This document shows positions 24,696-40,773 of a stretch of 64,000 nucleotides of DNA, piece by piece. The stretch covers positions 258,001 to 322,000 of the forward strand of contig NC_084935.1 of NCBI RefSeq assembly GCF_958298935.1. The letters are read 5' to 3'. Numbering within the stretch: position 1 is the first letter of the stretch; every line of letters starts with the position of its first letter. The notes under the pieces are model-generated. The model saw only the letters and a program-made list of their open reading frames with translations, was not told where the DNA came from and made no database searches. Made by a program: the position numbers and the translations under genes. This stretch comes from Phragmites australis. Its lineage: Eukaryota > Streptophyta > Magnoliopsida > Poales > Poaceae.

Positions 24696-26144
24696 TTACC
24701 ACCATTGATGCACAAGAACACCACTCTCCCGCAATGAACTGAAAAGCTCCAAGCACTCCTCATACGTATTCTGGTACTTGGGTGACCGCTCACCAGGGCA
24801 GCACTTCTGCCACCGATTGTAATGGCACTCGAGGAACAGCTCGTCGACCAAGCAGATTGCGCCTGTATCAAACAGCCTTGGGATCAAATCAAATTCTGTC
24901 CCCTCCACATCCATCTTCATCACCACATAGTCCTGTTCCGACACTGTTTGCTTCAACCACTCAGCAAAATCAAAGGCCGGGACACTCCTGACCTCACCAG
25001 ACATCTTCTTCCCCACCGTGGGACGGATGCGCCCCATGCCACGGCCATTAGCCTTAGCCTCATCCTCCTTCCCAGGGTCACTGTTGATCTCGAATTTGAG
25101 AGTCTCGTTCTTGACCCAGGCTGCGTATGGAAGCAATGTGACACCCTTCTTCGCCGCATACTCATTGTGGAACACCGGATCAGCCTCAATGGCAAACACC
25201 TGGAAGGTATGGTTCTGCTTAGGGTACTGCTTCCGGAACCAGCCACCAATACTGGAGCCGTAGCTACGGGCGCCAACATCAACATACACATACTGGCGCT
25301 TGAAGCTGATATCAGCGAATGCCGGGAGGTACTTGATGTTCTTGATGTTTCTCTTCAGCGTGATCCATGGCTTGAGTGGCTCATCCTTGATCAGTGGCTC
25401 GGCGTGCACGAGAAGTTGAAGCTTGTGATCCCCAATTGTGCAGTTGTTCACTGAATTGCCAGTTCCAGTGGAGGAGGAACCTGCCGGAGTATCATCATGA
25501 AGCTTCTGGAAGACTAGTTCCCGGAGGGTGGAAGCCTCCGGGCCATTGATCTCGCGAGACCGGACTAGCCGGAAGGACGGGAGTAGTGATTGGAGTGAGC
25601 GGAGGCTGTAGGCGTCGTCGGCGCTGGACGTGAGGACGACGAGATGGCCCTCTGGCTTCAAAATCCGCGCGGCCTCGCCGGCGAGGTCTGAGGGGCGCTT
25701 GGCAGAGTCAAGAGCGCGGCCGGCGAAGACAAAGTCGACGGAGGAGGCCTGGAACGGCAGGTGGCGTTCGTCGCCGGCGACGACAAGCGGGGGCGAACGC
25801 TTCTTCGCGACAGCGATGGCGCCGGCCACCCCCAGCTCCCGCAGCGCGAGCGCCTCCTGCGCGCCGCCGAGGCACACGGCGCGGGACGACGGCGCGAGGA
25901 TGCCATCAGCGAGGTGGCCGGCGAGCACGGCGGCGTGGTAGTCGACGGCCTTGCGCCACTCGCGGCTGCGCCAGATCTCCGGGGATGTGACTTGGGCCTG
26001 GACGTAGGTCCTCCTGGTGGCGACGACGGCGGGGTAGAGCGGCCAGCCGGCGCCTGCGGAGACCGAGAGGAAGGCCCCGTAGAGGAGGCGGAGCGCGAGA
26101 GCAGCGACAGCGAGGAGGAGGAGGGCGCGGGCGGACCACCTCAT
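24696..26144 (-). CDS. Membrane-anchored methyltransferase-like / FkbM-domain protein
   Basis: This is one 482-residue exon. It starts MRWSARALLLL; residues about 7-27 form one hydrophobic segment, likely a Golgi or ER signal anchor. Residues about 75-215 look like a class I SAM-methyltransferase fold (VCLGG, then SSVDFVFAGRALD and RILKPEGHLVVLTS). A second half (about 290-475) resembles the FkbM/DUF7870 domain: YVYVDVGARSYGSSIGGWF, VFAIEADPVFHNEY, DYVVMKMDVEGTEFDLI and FLECHYNRWQ. Arabidopsis has similar uncharacterised proteins; a substrate is not known to me. The stop is TAA at 24698-24696. The in-frame TTG and GTG codons upstream were rejected in favour of the first ATG. The gene looks intact. 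Confidence 0.85.
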   Translation of the reverse strand: MRWSARALLLLAVAALALRLLYGAFLSVSAGAGWPLYPAVVATRRTYVQAQVTSPEIWRSREWRKAVDYHAAVLAGHLADGILAPSSRAVCLGGAQEALALRELGVAGAIAVAKKRSPPLVVAGDERHLPFQASSVDFVFAGRALDSAKRPSDLAGEAARILKPEGHLVVLTSSADDAYSLRSLQSLLPSFRLVRSREINGPEASTLRELVFQKLHDDTPAGSSSTGTGNSVNNCTIGDHKLQLLVHAEPLIKDEPLKPWITLKRNIKNIKYLPAFADISFKRQYVYVDVGARSYGSSIGGWFRKQYPKQNHTFQVFAIEADPVFHNEYAAKKGVTLLPYAAWVKNETLKFEINSDPGKEDEAKANGRGMGRIRPTVGKKMSGEVRSVPAFDFAEWLKQTVSEQDYVVMKMDVEGTEFDLIPRLFDTGAICLVDELFLECHYNRWQKCCPGERSPKYQNTYEECLELFSSLRESGVLVHQWW

Positions 26145-26390
26145 TGTTCCCCCGGATGCGAGGCGAATCTGACGGCGGGGAAGGTTGAGCAAGGCAAAGC
26201 GAAGGAATCGGAGTGGGAGGAGGGGCTAACGGGAGCAGAAGCGGGCGGAGGTGTGGTTGGCGCCGACGAGGGAGGCCAGGAGGGGAAGGGCGTAGTGGGA
26301 GTAGATGGGGAGGGGAGGGGGGTAACGGGAAGATTCCATGGTTACTAGCGGTGCGCCGCTGCTCCTCCCACTCCCATCGGGAATTGAGAT

Positions 26391-26411
26391 GCTGCTGCTG
26401 CTGCTGCTGCG
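26391..26411 (+). repeat. (GCT)n/(CAG)n triplet run in the 5' region
   Basis: About seven GCT/CTG triplets lie 250 bp upstream of the methyltransferase-like start codon, followed at 26446 by a (GAG)n run. They probably fall in the 5' UTR or core promoter of that gene. Confidence 0.8.
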
Positions 26412-26975
26412 ATGGATGAGGAAGGAGGCGAGAGGAGAGAGGAGAGAGGAGGAGGAGGAGGAGGAGATGCGCTTTTGACGGCGGCCGGCGACTGGGGTGG
26501 GGACGGCAGACAGACTGGAGCATGCCATGTTTCGTTTGGGCCTGGGCTTTCCTCCGAATTACTAATGTGCCACTCACTCAATCTGGATCGCACAAATCCG
26601 ATCTGACGGACCCGAGGGGTGGTCGGTATTTGCCACCCCCGCGCACGGCAGGGGCTCGCCGGCGTTCCCGCCATTAGTCGCCTTCCCTCTCCATGACGCA
26701 CAAACAGAGTGCAGTGTTGGCCGATTTCAAGCCTCAGCCTTGAATATACTTTTGTCTACGTTTCTTTTCTGATCCAAGACGAATTTTTCTCTCTGTGTGT
26801 ACGAAAGAAAGAGTGTAGAGAGTTAAACCATTCATTATAGTCTCGTCAGCGATAAGCGTTAATAACTTCCTTTGCTTTCTTATTGAGGCTGACAGAAAGA
26901 GATTACTGGCTTAATTATTGACACCGCTGATCCTGATGGGTAGGCATCATTACCGTATGAAGTTGATTTGGAGAC

Positions 26976-29233
26976 TGTGACGTCCCTTTTTTTCACCGGC
27001 CCAGCCCATTTCTCCCGCTTGGGAAGCCCAATCCATATTCCCGCGCTCTCCCACTGACACCTTGGCCCCACCTGTCAGTCGTCCCCTTCCTCCTGCAACT
27101 GCCGTGTGCGCCGCTCACCCGAATTCATCGGCACATGCACGCCCACGAACCCCGCAATTGCATACGCATGCACGCCTACTTATCCGCCTCTGCAATGTGC
27201 CGCTGCCCCCATCCATCTTCCACTTCCTTTCACCGAGAAACAGAGCCGCCACTGTTGCCGTCGCCGAGCTCACTGAGCGCCGTTCTGCTGTGTCCGAGCC
27301 CTCCCCGGCGCACCCGAGCCCGCCTTCAGCTTCGCCGAAGCACGGGACCCCGTTTCCCCGCTTATCGTCACCGTTCCGCAGCTGCACGAGCCTTCCCGCC
27401 GAGCGCCGGTAAGTCTTGCCGCCACCTCGCCGTTGATAGCCCTAATCGCTGCATTACATGGCCAATTGACCATCTGTTCGGCACCACAAGACCCTGTGAA
27501 AGCTTCCTCGCCTGCCAATTTCACTCCTCTACCATCGTAGCCGAGATCCCGTCGAGCTTTGACCTCCGCCGTCGCATCTCTTCGTCGTCGACCATTGCAG
27601 AGACCTCTCCGGCTGTGGAAAGACCCTCAGTGAGAATCCCCATCATCATCTCGTTCGATTGTGCCATTTCCCATCACGTTTGGTAGACCGTAGCTTGTTT
27701 TCGCGCTTCGTCGATGATGCTCCGATGAGACCCGAGGTGGCCCCGCCGGTCGTTAATCCCTCCCCAACCGTTGTGAGCCGTTAGATCGTCCACCGATGAC
27801 CCAAATTAGATCAGTCAAACTCATACCCCTTCAGTCTGCCATGGACCAGTGGACCCAGTCCACGACATCTGTCCATCGTCTTAGTCAGCAGCCCCGTAGG
27901 CACCATGTCAGCTCTTGAGCCGAGTCAGCAGTCGCATAAGCCGCCACATCAGCCACCCGTGCCCGGTCAGCAGGATGAGATCATCGTGGCGTAATAATTA
28001 TGATTTTTAATTAAAAAATAATTCTCTTATTATCTAAAATTAGGTAATTTTACATTTAAACCCCTAAACTTCTATGTTTTCATAAATATACCCCTGGTAG
28101 TACTGTATTTTATTTTTAGCCCCCTGAACTTCTGTATAATTACAAATAGGTCTCTAAATTTTACAAATAAGCCCCTAAAACTTTTTATTTTTACAATTTA
28201 GCCCTTGTATATTTTCAGAAAAGCCACTGTAGCTTAAAATCTTCCCAACTTTTTCATACTAGTTTCGTTTTAGGCGATTCTTGCGCTCCCACGATCGTAG
28301 CAGCGTGTACTATCCATTAGTAACTTTTTTTTATAGTGCATTGCTACTGTTTTGTATTCTGTTCTTAGATGTTATATTTGTTTATTTCTGGTGTGCGCGA
28401 TTGCTTTAGAAGATGGGTAGTGTGTGAGCTTGCAGGACAAGACGTTCGAGAAATTTGATCAACCCGCGTTCGAAGGCTAGTGTTCTTGATCACTTTGACC
28501 CCATTGTAGGACAATATAGCTTTTATTTTTCTAGATGCATGCTTGTTTAATATGGAATCCCATGGTTAGGGTTTTACTAGATTTTGTTTGACATTCCTTA
28601 TCGACGTTGATGAGTCATAGGAAATAAAGGGCAGATATGAGATATCTGGTGGTGGAACTCCGATGAGTCGGTAGCCGGATATGGGATATCTGGTGAGCCT
28701 GGTAGTCGGATAGAATCCGATGAGTTGTCTCCTTTAATGTTAGAGTCATCACATAATAAATATGTTGCTATGTCTTTTGAGTCCTGAATTAGTTTGGCAT
28801 AGTTGCAGTCAGGCCAAGTCAAGTTTTTTCTTGTCTTAAAGCCTACATGTCATATTTTTTCACACTTGCTGAGTACTCCATGTACTCACGATTGCATTCT
28901 CCCAACTTCTTGATGCTACTCAAAAGGAGAAGTTTTTGAAGATCTTCCGGAGGATGGAGTTGAGTTTTAGGCAAAGGAAGACATCAACCCGAATACCATG
29001 TCATAGGCTGGTGCTCCCTCAGACAACGTCTGTGGATGGATGGAAGACATGCTGCCGCTGAAAGTTATCTTAGTGTTTTCCTTTAGACCTCCGGGTTCTT
29101 TTGTATTGAATATTATTGTTATTTAATGAAATTATTATGTTATTATTTATGAAGTCACTGCAAGTATGAAAATTTTATCCTGATATATATGTGGAATACA
29201 TCTGGTTTATTCTCTTGAAAATCGGGTGTGACA
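26976..29233 (+). mobile_element. LTR-type insertion, probably solo LTR (2.26 kb)
   Basis: The segment begins TGTGACGTCCC and ends GGTGTGACA, the TG..CA form of Gypsy-type LTRs. It is flanked by GAGAC on the left (26971-26975) and GAGGC on the right (29234-29238), a 5-bp target duplication with one transition. It has no gag/pol frame. The reading frames at 27062-27686 are GC-rich and show no domain. Repeated 'ACCCCTAAACTTCT' and 'GCCCCCTGAACTTCTG' blocks lie at 28060-28130. Whether it is a solo LTR or an internally deleted element was not settled. Confidence 0.55.
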
Positions 29234-30473
29234 GAGGCATTGAAAGGTGGGTCCGCCTGTATAGGATCAAGTTGTAGAAGGAAGTTCAAATCTCAGACCA
29301 ACCTGCGGGCGTACATTAGGAGGAAAATTATCAGATAATCTCCTCCTCTTTTTTCGGATCTCATTTGAAATCAAAACTACGATATCACTCCCGATGTATT
29401 TGTTCAGCGGCGCTCTCATAGAACATCCACATCTTCATATATTAAAATTGTGATTGATATTACTACGTCTAATATTTATATTTTCGTTACAACGTATAAA
29501 TATTTAGCTAGTATTTGCTTAATTACTTGGAAGACACCTATCATTTTGTATAGATGGTTATCTCCTCGCAATATTTCGTCTCCTGTAATCAGTGATTTCC
29601 ATCCCTGAAGCCCTCGTGTATCTCTCTCTCTATATATATACGAAACAGGCGCCGCCACAATCTCTCTGTCTAGTTTACAATTTCCATGTTCAGTCCCGGA
29701 CTGAGAGTGAATGTAAGTAGGTGTTCAGGCAATTTTGTTCGGTCGGTGGCTGAGATGCCTGTTGCTTGGTGACCACCGATTTTGACCGGTGAGTTGTACT
29801 GCTAGCTCCACCTCCTGTTGGACCACCCGACTTGGGCAGGCCCAGCCCTCCGCCCTGCTTCCGAGTTCCGACAAAGTCCGAGCACCTGCGATCTTGGTCG
29901 GTATTTGAAATAACGAGTACCCCTGGTCGGCATTTTGAACCCGGGCAAGGCAGGGGCTCCAGCTACGCAAGTGCCTCGGCTCGCCGGAGTGCGGCCACTT
30001 TCCCGCCATTACTCGGCTTCCCTGTCGGAGGTCTCGCTCCATGGCTGCCGGTGGGACTCGGGTGACTGATGAGCCAGCCACCTGGAAAGTGAAGTATTCG
30101 ATGCCAAATTTGCCACGCAAATACGTACGTGTCTTCCTTCCTCCTCTTAATTACCTACCTGACCTGATTAGGATCTCGCCTCGCCGATCTTTACAGCATC
30201 GCCTCACCACTTCCGTTCCGCGGTTGCTTAGCGAGCTCAACAAGTGCGTGCAATATCACCTTTTATTTATTTATTTGATCCCCCACTGGATCGCTTTGCT
30301 TGCCCAAAGAAACGAAAAGAAAAGCAAAGCAAAGCAAACGCAATTCCTTTTACCAATTGCGCGCGTTTGCTTTATAAAGATAAAGAAAGAATCGCCCGCT
30401 ACTTGTCTACTCACCAGCAACAACCACGCGCGACAATAATAGCACTAGCTACTCTACTCTCCCCCGCTAAGGC
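29234..30473. other. Upstream region of the CASP-like gene
   Basis: The region includes (AT)n near 29630 and a GC-rich part at 29800-30060. A stretch here (about 29925-30040) resembles 26620-26700 on the other side of the LTR insertion. A frame starting at 30041 has no recognisable domain. The last part should be the promoter and leader of the CASP-like gene. Confidence 0.4.
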
Positions 30474-31411
30474 ATGGCCATGGCCGTGACGAGCCCCGCC
30501 AAAGGCAGCGGCGTCGCCTCACCCCCACCGCCGGGCGTTGAGAAGACGAACGACTCCTACAACGGGCACGGTGCGCCCGGGACGAGGACGGCGGCCAGGG
30601 CCGAGCACGAGGACCTGCAGGCGCTCGACGATATCGTGCTGGTGCTGCGCGCGGGCGCGGCGCTTGCGGCGTTCGTGGCCGTCGCGCTCGTCGCGTCCTG
30701 CCGCCACGGGGACTGGATGGAGTTCGCAAGATACCAAGAGTACAGGTGAGCCTGCCATGTCATGCATGCATGCTTTTCGATCATGTCGTCAACCGTGCAC
30801 TGCACCTGCACGTAGATCATGAGAGAGTATATATTGATCCGGGCGGGGCGGGGCGGGGCTTCATGCATGTGTGTGCTTAATTATCTATCGATCGATCAGT
30901 CAGTTACCTTACCTGTACGTCAGGTATCTTCTCGGGGCGTCCGTGGTGGCGTGCGTCTACTCGGCGGCGCAGGCTCTGCGCAACTTTCGCCGGAAGCGCG
31001 GCCCGACCTCGGTGGGTTTTCTTGATTTCGCCGGCGATCAGGTGAGTCGTCAACGCCTGCACCATGCACCATGTACATATATATACCAGATCAGCCAGCT
31101 TCTGTAGCTAGCTAGTCTGAATACGTACGTATAAATTAAACTGATCGAATATACAGATCCATCGAGTCGTGATTCATTGTACGTTGCAGGTGGTGGCGTA
31201 TTTACTGATCACGGCGTCGTCGGCTGCTCTCCCCATCACGATCCGCATGAGATCAGCCGTGATCAACATCTTCACGGACGCCATGGCAGCCGCCATCAGC
31301 TTGGGTTTCATCGCCTTTGCGGCGCTCGCCTTCACCGCCATGCTCTCCGTCTTCAGGCTCTCCGCGCAACATAGTAGCCAGCTAGCTGCCACAAATATAG
31401 TCATTAACTAG
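30474..31411 (+). CDS. CASP-like protein (CASPL4 group), four-TM membrane protein
   Basis: CASP-like (DUF588/MARVEL-related) proteins are plasma-membrane proteins related to the Casparian strip scaffold. Three exons, 30474-30745, 30924-31041 and 31190-31411, join in phase (AG/G at the first junction, phase 0 at the second) to give 203 residues. Four hydrophobic segments are visible: VLVLRAGAALAAFVAVALVA, YLLGASVVACVYSAAQAL, VVAYLLITASSAALPITI and ISLGFIAFAALAFTAMLSVF. Family marks are the Arg in TM1 (VLRAG), the FARYQEYRYLL junction and the FLDFAGDQVVAYLL block, which I associate with subgroup 4B/4C. The N-terminus is soluble and proline/glycine-rich. There are two nearby in-frame ATGs (MAMA); the first is used here. 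The gene looks intact. Confidence 0.88.
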
Positions 31412-32859
31412 ATCTCCGTTACAAATTTCTCTCTGAAAAGAATTATTTCATTGTACGATACCCTCCTCTCCTCCATCATTCTATTCTATATATGTGGCAC
31501 GTAATGTTTGCGTCACACTCATACCAGGCCAGCAGATTATTCCTGCTAGCTACGTTGCTATCAGGCCATGATGTCCTGTCATGCTTGCTCAACATAATGA
31601 GCGTCGAGTTAATCACATGAGTGCTGTGCTGTTTGCCTGCCAGCGGTCGAGTTCTCATCTTTTTTCTTTCTTTTTTTGTTTGGCTTCTTTCATTTCTTCT
31701 TCCTGGGATAGCAACGAAAAAAAAGCAAATGCTCTGAAAAAAAAAAAACAATAGGAAAAAGTCCAATTTGACGAATCTGATCCCCCTCTAACTCCAAAAT
31801 TAACCAGATACAACGCGACGTTATCACGCCGCGCGGCATGCGCACCGTCGCCGCCATCCCGCTCAACACCATCTCCGGGTGCTGGCTTTCCATCCCGGGC
31901 GCTGGCAGAGTTTTCCAAGCTGCGCTCTGGGGAGTGGCTCTAGCGAGGTGGATCGTGGCGGGGTGCATGGCGGCAGGTGACGGCGGCCTGTGGTGAACTC
32001 CGGCGAAGTGGCCAGCTCAGTCATGGAGAGAGAGGAAAGAAGGGGACGACGTGTGGGGCCAGGCAGTCTGTGAGTTTGTGAGAGGGGGGAATAAGGGGAA
32101 GAAGAGGGAACAGCCTGATAGGTGGGCCCCACCGCCACATGTTTGCCACGTAGGACTGAACACCGTCTCGAGGACAATTTTTTTATTTTGCGTGCTAATC
32201 TTGGATCTGGCCTGACACCGTCCCAAATTATATACTTGGTAAGTTCTTTCGTGACAGTAGATATTACATTACGTCGGTGTTGAGTTAACGGAATTACTCG
32301 GTTGAGTCAATCAAATTGGACGTTCTTCCAGAAGAAGAAAAGGGCAAAACAGGGCAAGAGTCAATCATTCACGGTAAGGGTGACGGGCATGGGAGGTCCC
32401 TAATTGTTTTCTGAAAGAGCGGTTAGGGCGACGGGAGCTCCACTATCTTTTGAGAGAGTAATAAAGAGTGGTGGTACTACCATGATATACGTACCGTCTT
32501 TTAAAAATGCTAAACGGTAGATATTTATTTTTACAAATCTTACCGTTATAAGTCTATTTATTTAAATATTTAATAGAAAAAATATAAAAATAACTCGCAA
32601 GAGACAGTCATTTGCAGATGAAGCCCATTCAGTAGTAACTCGATACAAGAGTCGGTCAGAGGTCCATTAATATATGCGGCCCAGAGATTCATGGGCTTTC
32701 CTTTCCCTTTTCCATCTTGCTTGCAGCGGAAGTTGAAGTCGCAGAAAAAGGGGGAGCATTCCTCTGCTCGCATCGAACTGGATCCCCTCCCCTCCCCTCC
32801 AAATCCAAATCCAAATCCGAACAACTCGAATCGGCGGCGAGGTCGAGGCGGAGGAGACC
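31412..32859. other. Spacer and RPT2 promoter region
   Basis: No gene recognised. Nearest RPT2, AAGCCCATTC (about 32620) and CATGGGCTTTCC (about 32690) contain TGGGCY/RGCCCA site II-like elements, common in plant housekeeping promoters. The GC-rich part at 31800-32060 has overlapping short frames without domains. Confidence 0.35.
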
Positions 32860-37217
<4,358 letters not shown>

Positions 37218-37951
37218 CAAATTGGTCACTGGTCTTCAGTGTCAGAAAAAAACTCGTAGCAGTATTTCTTATTATCATTGGATATGTTATTTGGTCTTGA
37301 TCAATGGGGGGAGAAAGAGTGTGCCTTCTCTCTACGTTGTTGGACATCATGTATTACCCTTCCTTTGATACCTTTCAAGTACAATTAATTCCCTTTCAGA
37401 GAAATCTTGAACGTCGTGTAGTATGCAGTGATTCATGAACCAGTCACAAGTGTGCAGATCCTCTTCCCAGCTGGTTGGAACGATTTCCACTAGCAATGGA
37501 TGCTATATGGAACAAATTCATTTCAGAAACAACTCATCTATCGTCTTTGTGATTTATGGCTTGCTCGTGCATTTTTCTACCATACGTTGGCATTTTCAGA
37601 GTATTTGACAGTATGTCACTCCTATGGAAACAGAATGAAGACATCGTTTGACCATAGTATAATTTAACTGCAATCAAGCAAGACTTGTAGCCTATCATTA
37701 GTCAATATGGTAAGTCTTAAGGTATTCTCTACTTCGTGGTGCCAGCCTTTTGTCAGTTCGACTGTAGCGCACTATGTTTGCCTCCAACTTGGCTGCTGGT
37801 GTTCGAAAACGTTTGGAAAGTTTGTGCCGTTGCTCGAGATTATTTGTTCTGTATGCTGTATCCTTTATTCCTGATGAATAAGAGAAAGGAGAAGTATTTG
37901 CAGCGCAGATGAGTAATTTGGGCAGGCAAAAAGAAAAATAAAACATATGAT

Positions 37952-37958
37952 GTTGAGA

Positions 37959-37991
<33 letters not shown>

Positions 37992-38031
37992 ACCTTAATC
38001 TGGCGCCTTAGACCAACTCGGCCATCTCAAC
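37952..38031 (-). tRNA. tRNA-Leu (AAG)
   Basis: The 80-nt sequence begins GTTGAGATGGCCGAGTTGG on the minus strand. The acceptor stem GTTGAGA pairs with TCTCAAC. The anticodon stem-loop is CCAGA-TTAAGGT-TCTGG, giving anticodon AAG, which reads CUU. A variable arm (CCGAAAGGGC) and the B box GGTTCAAATCC mark a class II leucine tRNA. There is no intron. T-rich sequence follows the 3' end, as expected for RNA polymerase III termination. Confidence 0.96.
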
Positions 38032-38567
38032 ATGTTGTTTTGGATAGTATTTTTATATATATCTAGTCTACAAAAAGTATAGTTACCGGCTTGGCTCTTA
38101 CATTATATGAATGAGCTTTGCTTATGGTACCACAGATCTTGTGTTTCTCTGCCTACGCTTCTATTACACACTCTAGGGTACAAGTTCAAACCACGCAGGA
38201 CTTGTTCAGCTTCAAACATTGATCGAAGGTAATTTGGCGCACGCTTTATACGGCTTGTTTCTTATATTTTGCCAGAAAGCTTTTTGTCTGACGCACGTGA
38301 GATGACTCCCCTTCGACTTCACTGAACCGCAAGGAGATGTTGCTGTGATGATTCAATCACTGTCGCTCCAGCTATCTTCACTGTCTACGTCGTTGTGGCC
38401 CGCGCGAGCCGGTTTTACAAGTTCCAGTTAGATTAGAGCCATGGGCGGACTCAGTAATTGATCAAAATATTTGTCTCCTCCAACAAGGAGTTGTAGCCGA
38501 GGTCGCCGTTACCTGACGAATGTCATCTGCCCTCTGCAGAATGGTCGTCACCCTAGAGTTCGTAGGA

Positions 38568-38819
38568 CTAGCCATCGCAGTTGAGCTCATCCCAGAAACT
38601 GTCTTCAGACTGAAAGACTCTGAACCGTGGAACAACTTTGTCAAGATAATCCAAAGGTGGTCACTGTGTGATCATTACGTACATCAAATAAGAATGTGAC
38701 ACTGACTGACAGGATTGCGATTGCAATGCATTTACCTTGTCCTTTATCTGTTCTAGCAGTATACTCCTGCTGTCCAAAATATTTCTTCAAGGATGGATCA
38801 GGCTTCAACCGTTTCTTAG
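38568..38819 (-). pseudogene. Two-exon gene fragment, family unknown
   Basis: The exon 38819-38736 has acceptor GATGTTTGCAG, donor CAAG/GTAAAT, and encodes KKRLKPDPSLKKYFG and QQEYTARTDKGQ. The exon 38635-38568 follows acceptor TTGACAAAG, encodes VPRFRVFQSEDSFWDEL and then NCDG, and ends in TAG. The phase at the junction matches (G/TT). This is too regular to be chance, yet no exons upstream were found in the following 2 kb. A further acidic, open stretch, DVDSEDSWSDSD then stop, lies near 38370. I do not recognise the family. It may be a relict or transposon-captured gene end. Confidence 0.45.
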
Positions 38820-39651
38820 CTGCAAACATCAGGCATCTTATGAGGTTCATGTACAGAGATAATTTGTTAAACGTAAGGATGGATCTGCAGCGTAACTACG
38901 TACCTACCACCTACGCGTAATCCAATCAGGCCGGTTAACCTAAAGATTCTAATCGATCGATTATTTCCACACGTAGGTATGCATTGCCGACTGCTCAACA
39001 ATATACAGCTGATGAATGATGATCATCCAATAAATATATCAACTTAATCAATAAGGAAGCTTCGTGTTTCGTCGTAATCCATGTAATTAAACCCAGTGCG
39101 TGACATCTGGCTACGTTTTTTTTCTTCTCAAAGACGCAGGAGAGCTATGTATCATAACAGATCAATGGATATGCAACGTACGTCAGAAGTCAGCAGAACC
39201 CTACTGATTGATTATTTGTATAGTGGTCGTGCGATCTCTAATTGATGGCCCAAATCCGCTTAATCATAAGTCTGCACCCTTGTTTTAACTTGTAAATTGT
39301 CTTTATTTGTTCAAAATATATACTAGTTAATGTGGCAGATCAGATCATAGTGTCCTACAGAACGGCAGGACAGATCTGGTGCTGTGGTGTTTGTAATCTT
39401 AAATTCTTTCTATTTCGTGAGTGAGCTGATGTGAGTACCATATCTTTGGGGAGCATGCAGATATATACAACAATTAAGATTGCCATGCGCATCATTGAGA
39501 AGGTTATATTGTTAGGTGATGGTAATGCGATGTGGCTCAAGCTTAATTATCATCTGCATGCATTTGGGCACTTAATGTGGTAGGTGCCCATAGGATCAGT
39601 GCAGCATCTTGAGATACAATGTCATGATCGTCCATCTTGTTTTGGTACTAC

Positions 39652-39846
39652 CTACATCCGTTTTCTTTTGCTGTTGTTTAGGAAATTGGCACGGTTTCTA
39701 ATACACATGTTTTACTATTATTTTCTATAATTGTTTTTAGTGAAATTTGTTAAACATAGAATCGTATGAAAGCATTTTTCATGGTGGATCTGCTCATATC
39801 ATCTACATGCATTCTAAAACGACATCTATTTGAGAATGGAAATACT
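39652..39846. mobile_element. Stowaway-like MITE, family B copy 1
   Basis: The left end is CTACATCCGTTTTCTTTT and the right end TTTGAGAATGGAAATA. The interior CATAGAATCGTATGAAAGCA and ATTCTAAAACGACATCT match the element at 50585-50777. The ends are decayed, so terminal repeats are imperfect. Confidence 0.6.
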
Positions 39847-40516
39847 ATATACCTGCTGGAGTATTAGCTGCAATAATTGAGGATAAAAAACAAATTAAAG
39901 TAGTGGAAGCAACTGTTTCCAAATTGCATGAAAAGCATTCCCACAGCAACCCTTCATTATGTTTCATACCCTCTAAATGAAACCAAATTATTACCGTTTA
40001 TAAATTGCATAAAGAAACAAATATTTAGAAGAGCAGCTAGCTCGCTCCTTTTCATTTCACAGCTCATAACCCAACAGGTAAGAAACAAGCTATTAATTCC
40101 TAGCAAATCCATGAACCCATTAAAATAACAGGAGGAGCATGAATATAAAGATATATACATCCTGAGGCTCATTTTTCTTCAAAATATTTGGGCATGCGTA
40201 AATATTAAAAGAGCAGGCACGTGTCTCTTCCAATTCCTAAAGACAAACTACTTATACATGTTAGAAAGCTTGATAATGCTAGGTTTCAAAAGAGAGCCGT
40301 TGAAAGACCATTATTATTGGCCAAGTTGGCATGTGGTGGGAACTGAACTCCTCATCTGCCCAAACACAAAAACAGAACCCTTCCCAACAGTACAGAAAAG
40401 CTGCAGCGGATCCAGCCTGGGGTTCACACAAGAGAAAAGATTACAAATTTGCAAGTGAAATTAAAGTTGATGCGATGCCATTCACCTTTAATTTGACAAG
40501 CACCATACGACGCCTA

Positions 40517-40773
40517 CTCCCTTCGATCCTAAATACAAGTCCATTTAGGTTTATGCTAAGTTAAACTTTTTTTACCTTTGACCACTAATGGCTAAAAAAT
40601 CATGTAGATTAACAATATAAGGTTGATGTTACTATTCATTATGAAAAATAAATTTATAACATATATCTCTTTCTATTTGAAATTAGTTTTATAGATATTA
40701 TTAGTTACAATGTTATATTGGAGACCGTGTATGTCGACATCCTAATGAACTTATATTTGGTATCGGAGGGGGG
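40517..40773. mobile_element. Stowaway-like MITE
   Basis: TA flanks both ends (40515-40516 and 40774-40775). The left end CTCCCTTCGATCCTAAATA and the reverse complement of the right end, CCCCCCTCCGATACCAAATA, form imperfect terminal inverted repeats of about 33 bp. It is 257 bp and non-coding. Confidence 0.8.

Noticed and set aside
25630..26577. Long open frames on both strands over the methyltransferase-like gene and its 5' region
   Set aside because: They are GC-rich shadow frames with arginine/proline-rich products and no domain; the real gene occupies the other frame.
27062..27686. Proline/serine-rich plus-strand frames near 27.1-27.7 kb
   Set aside because: They lie inside the LTR-type insertion and show no recognisable domain.
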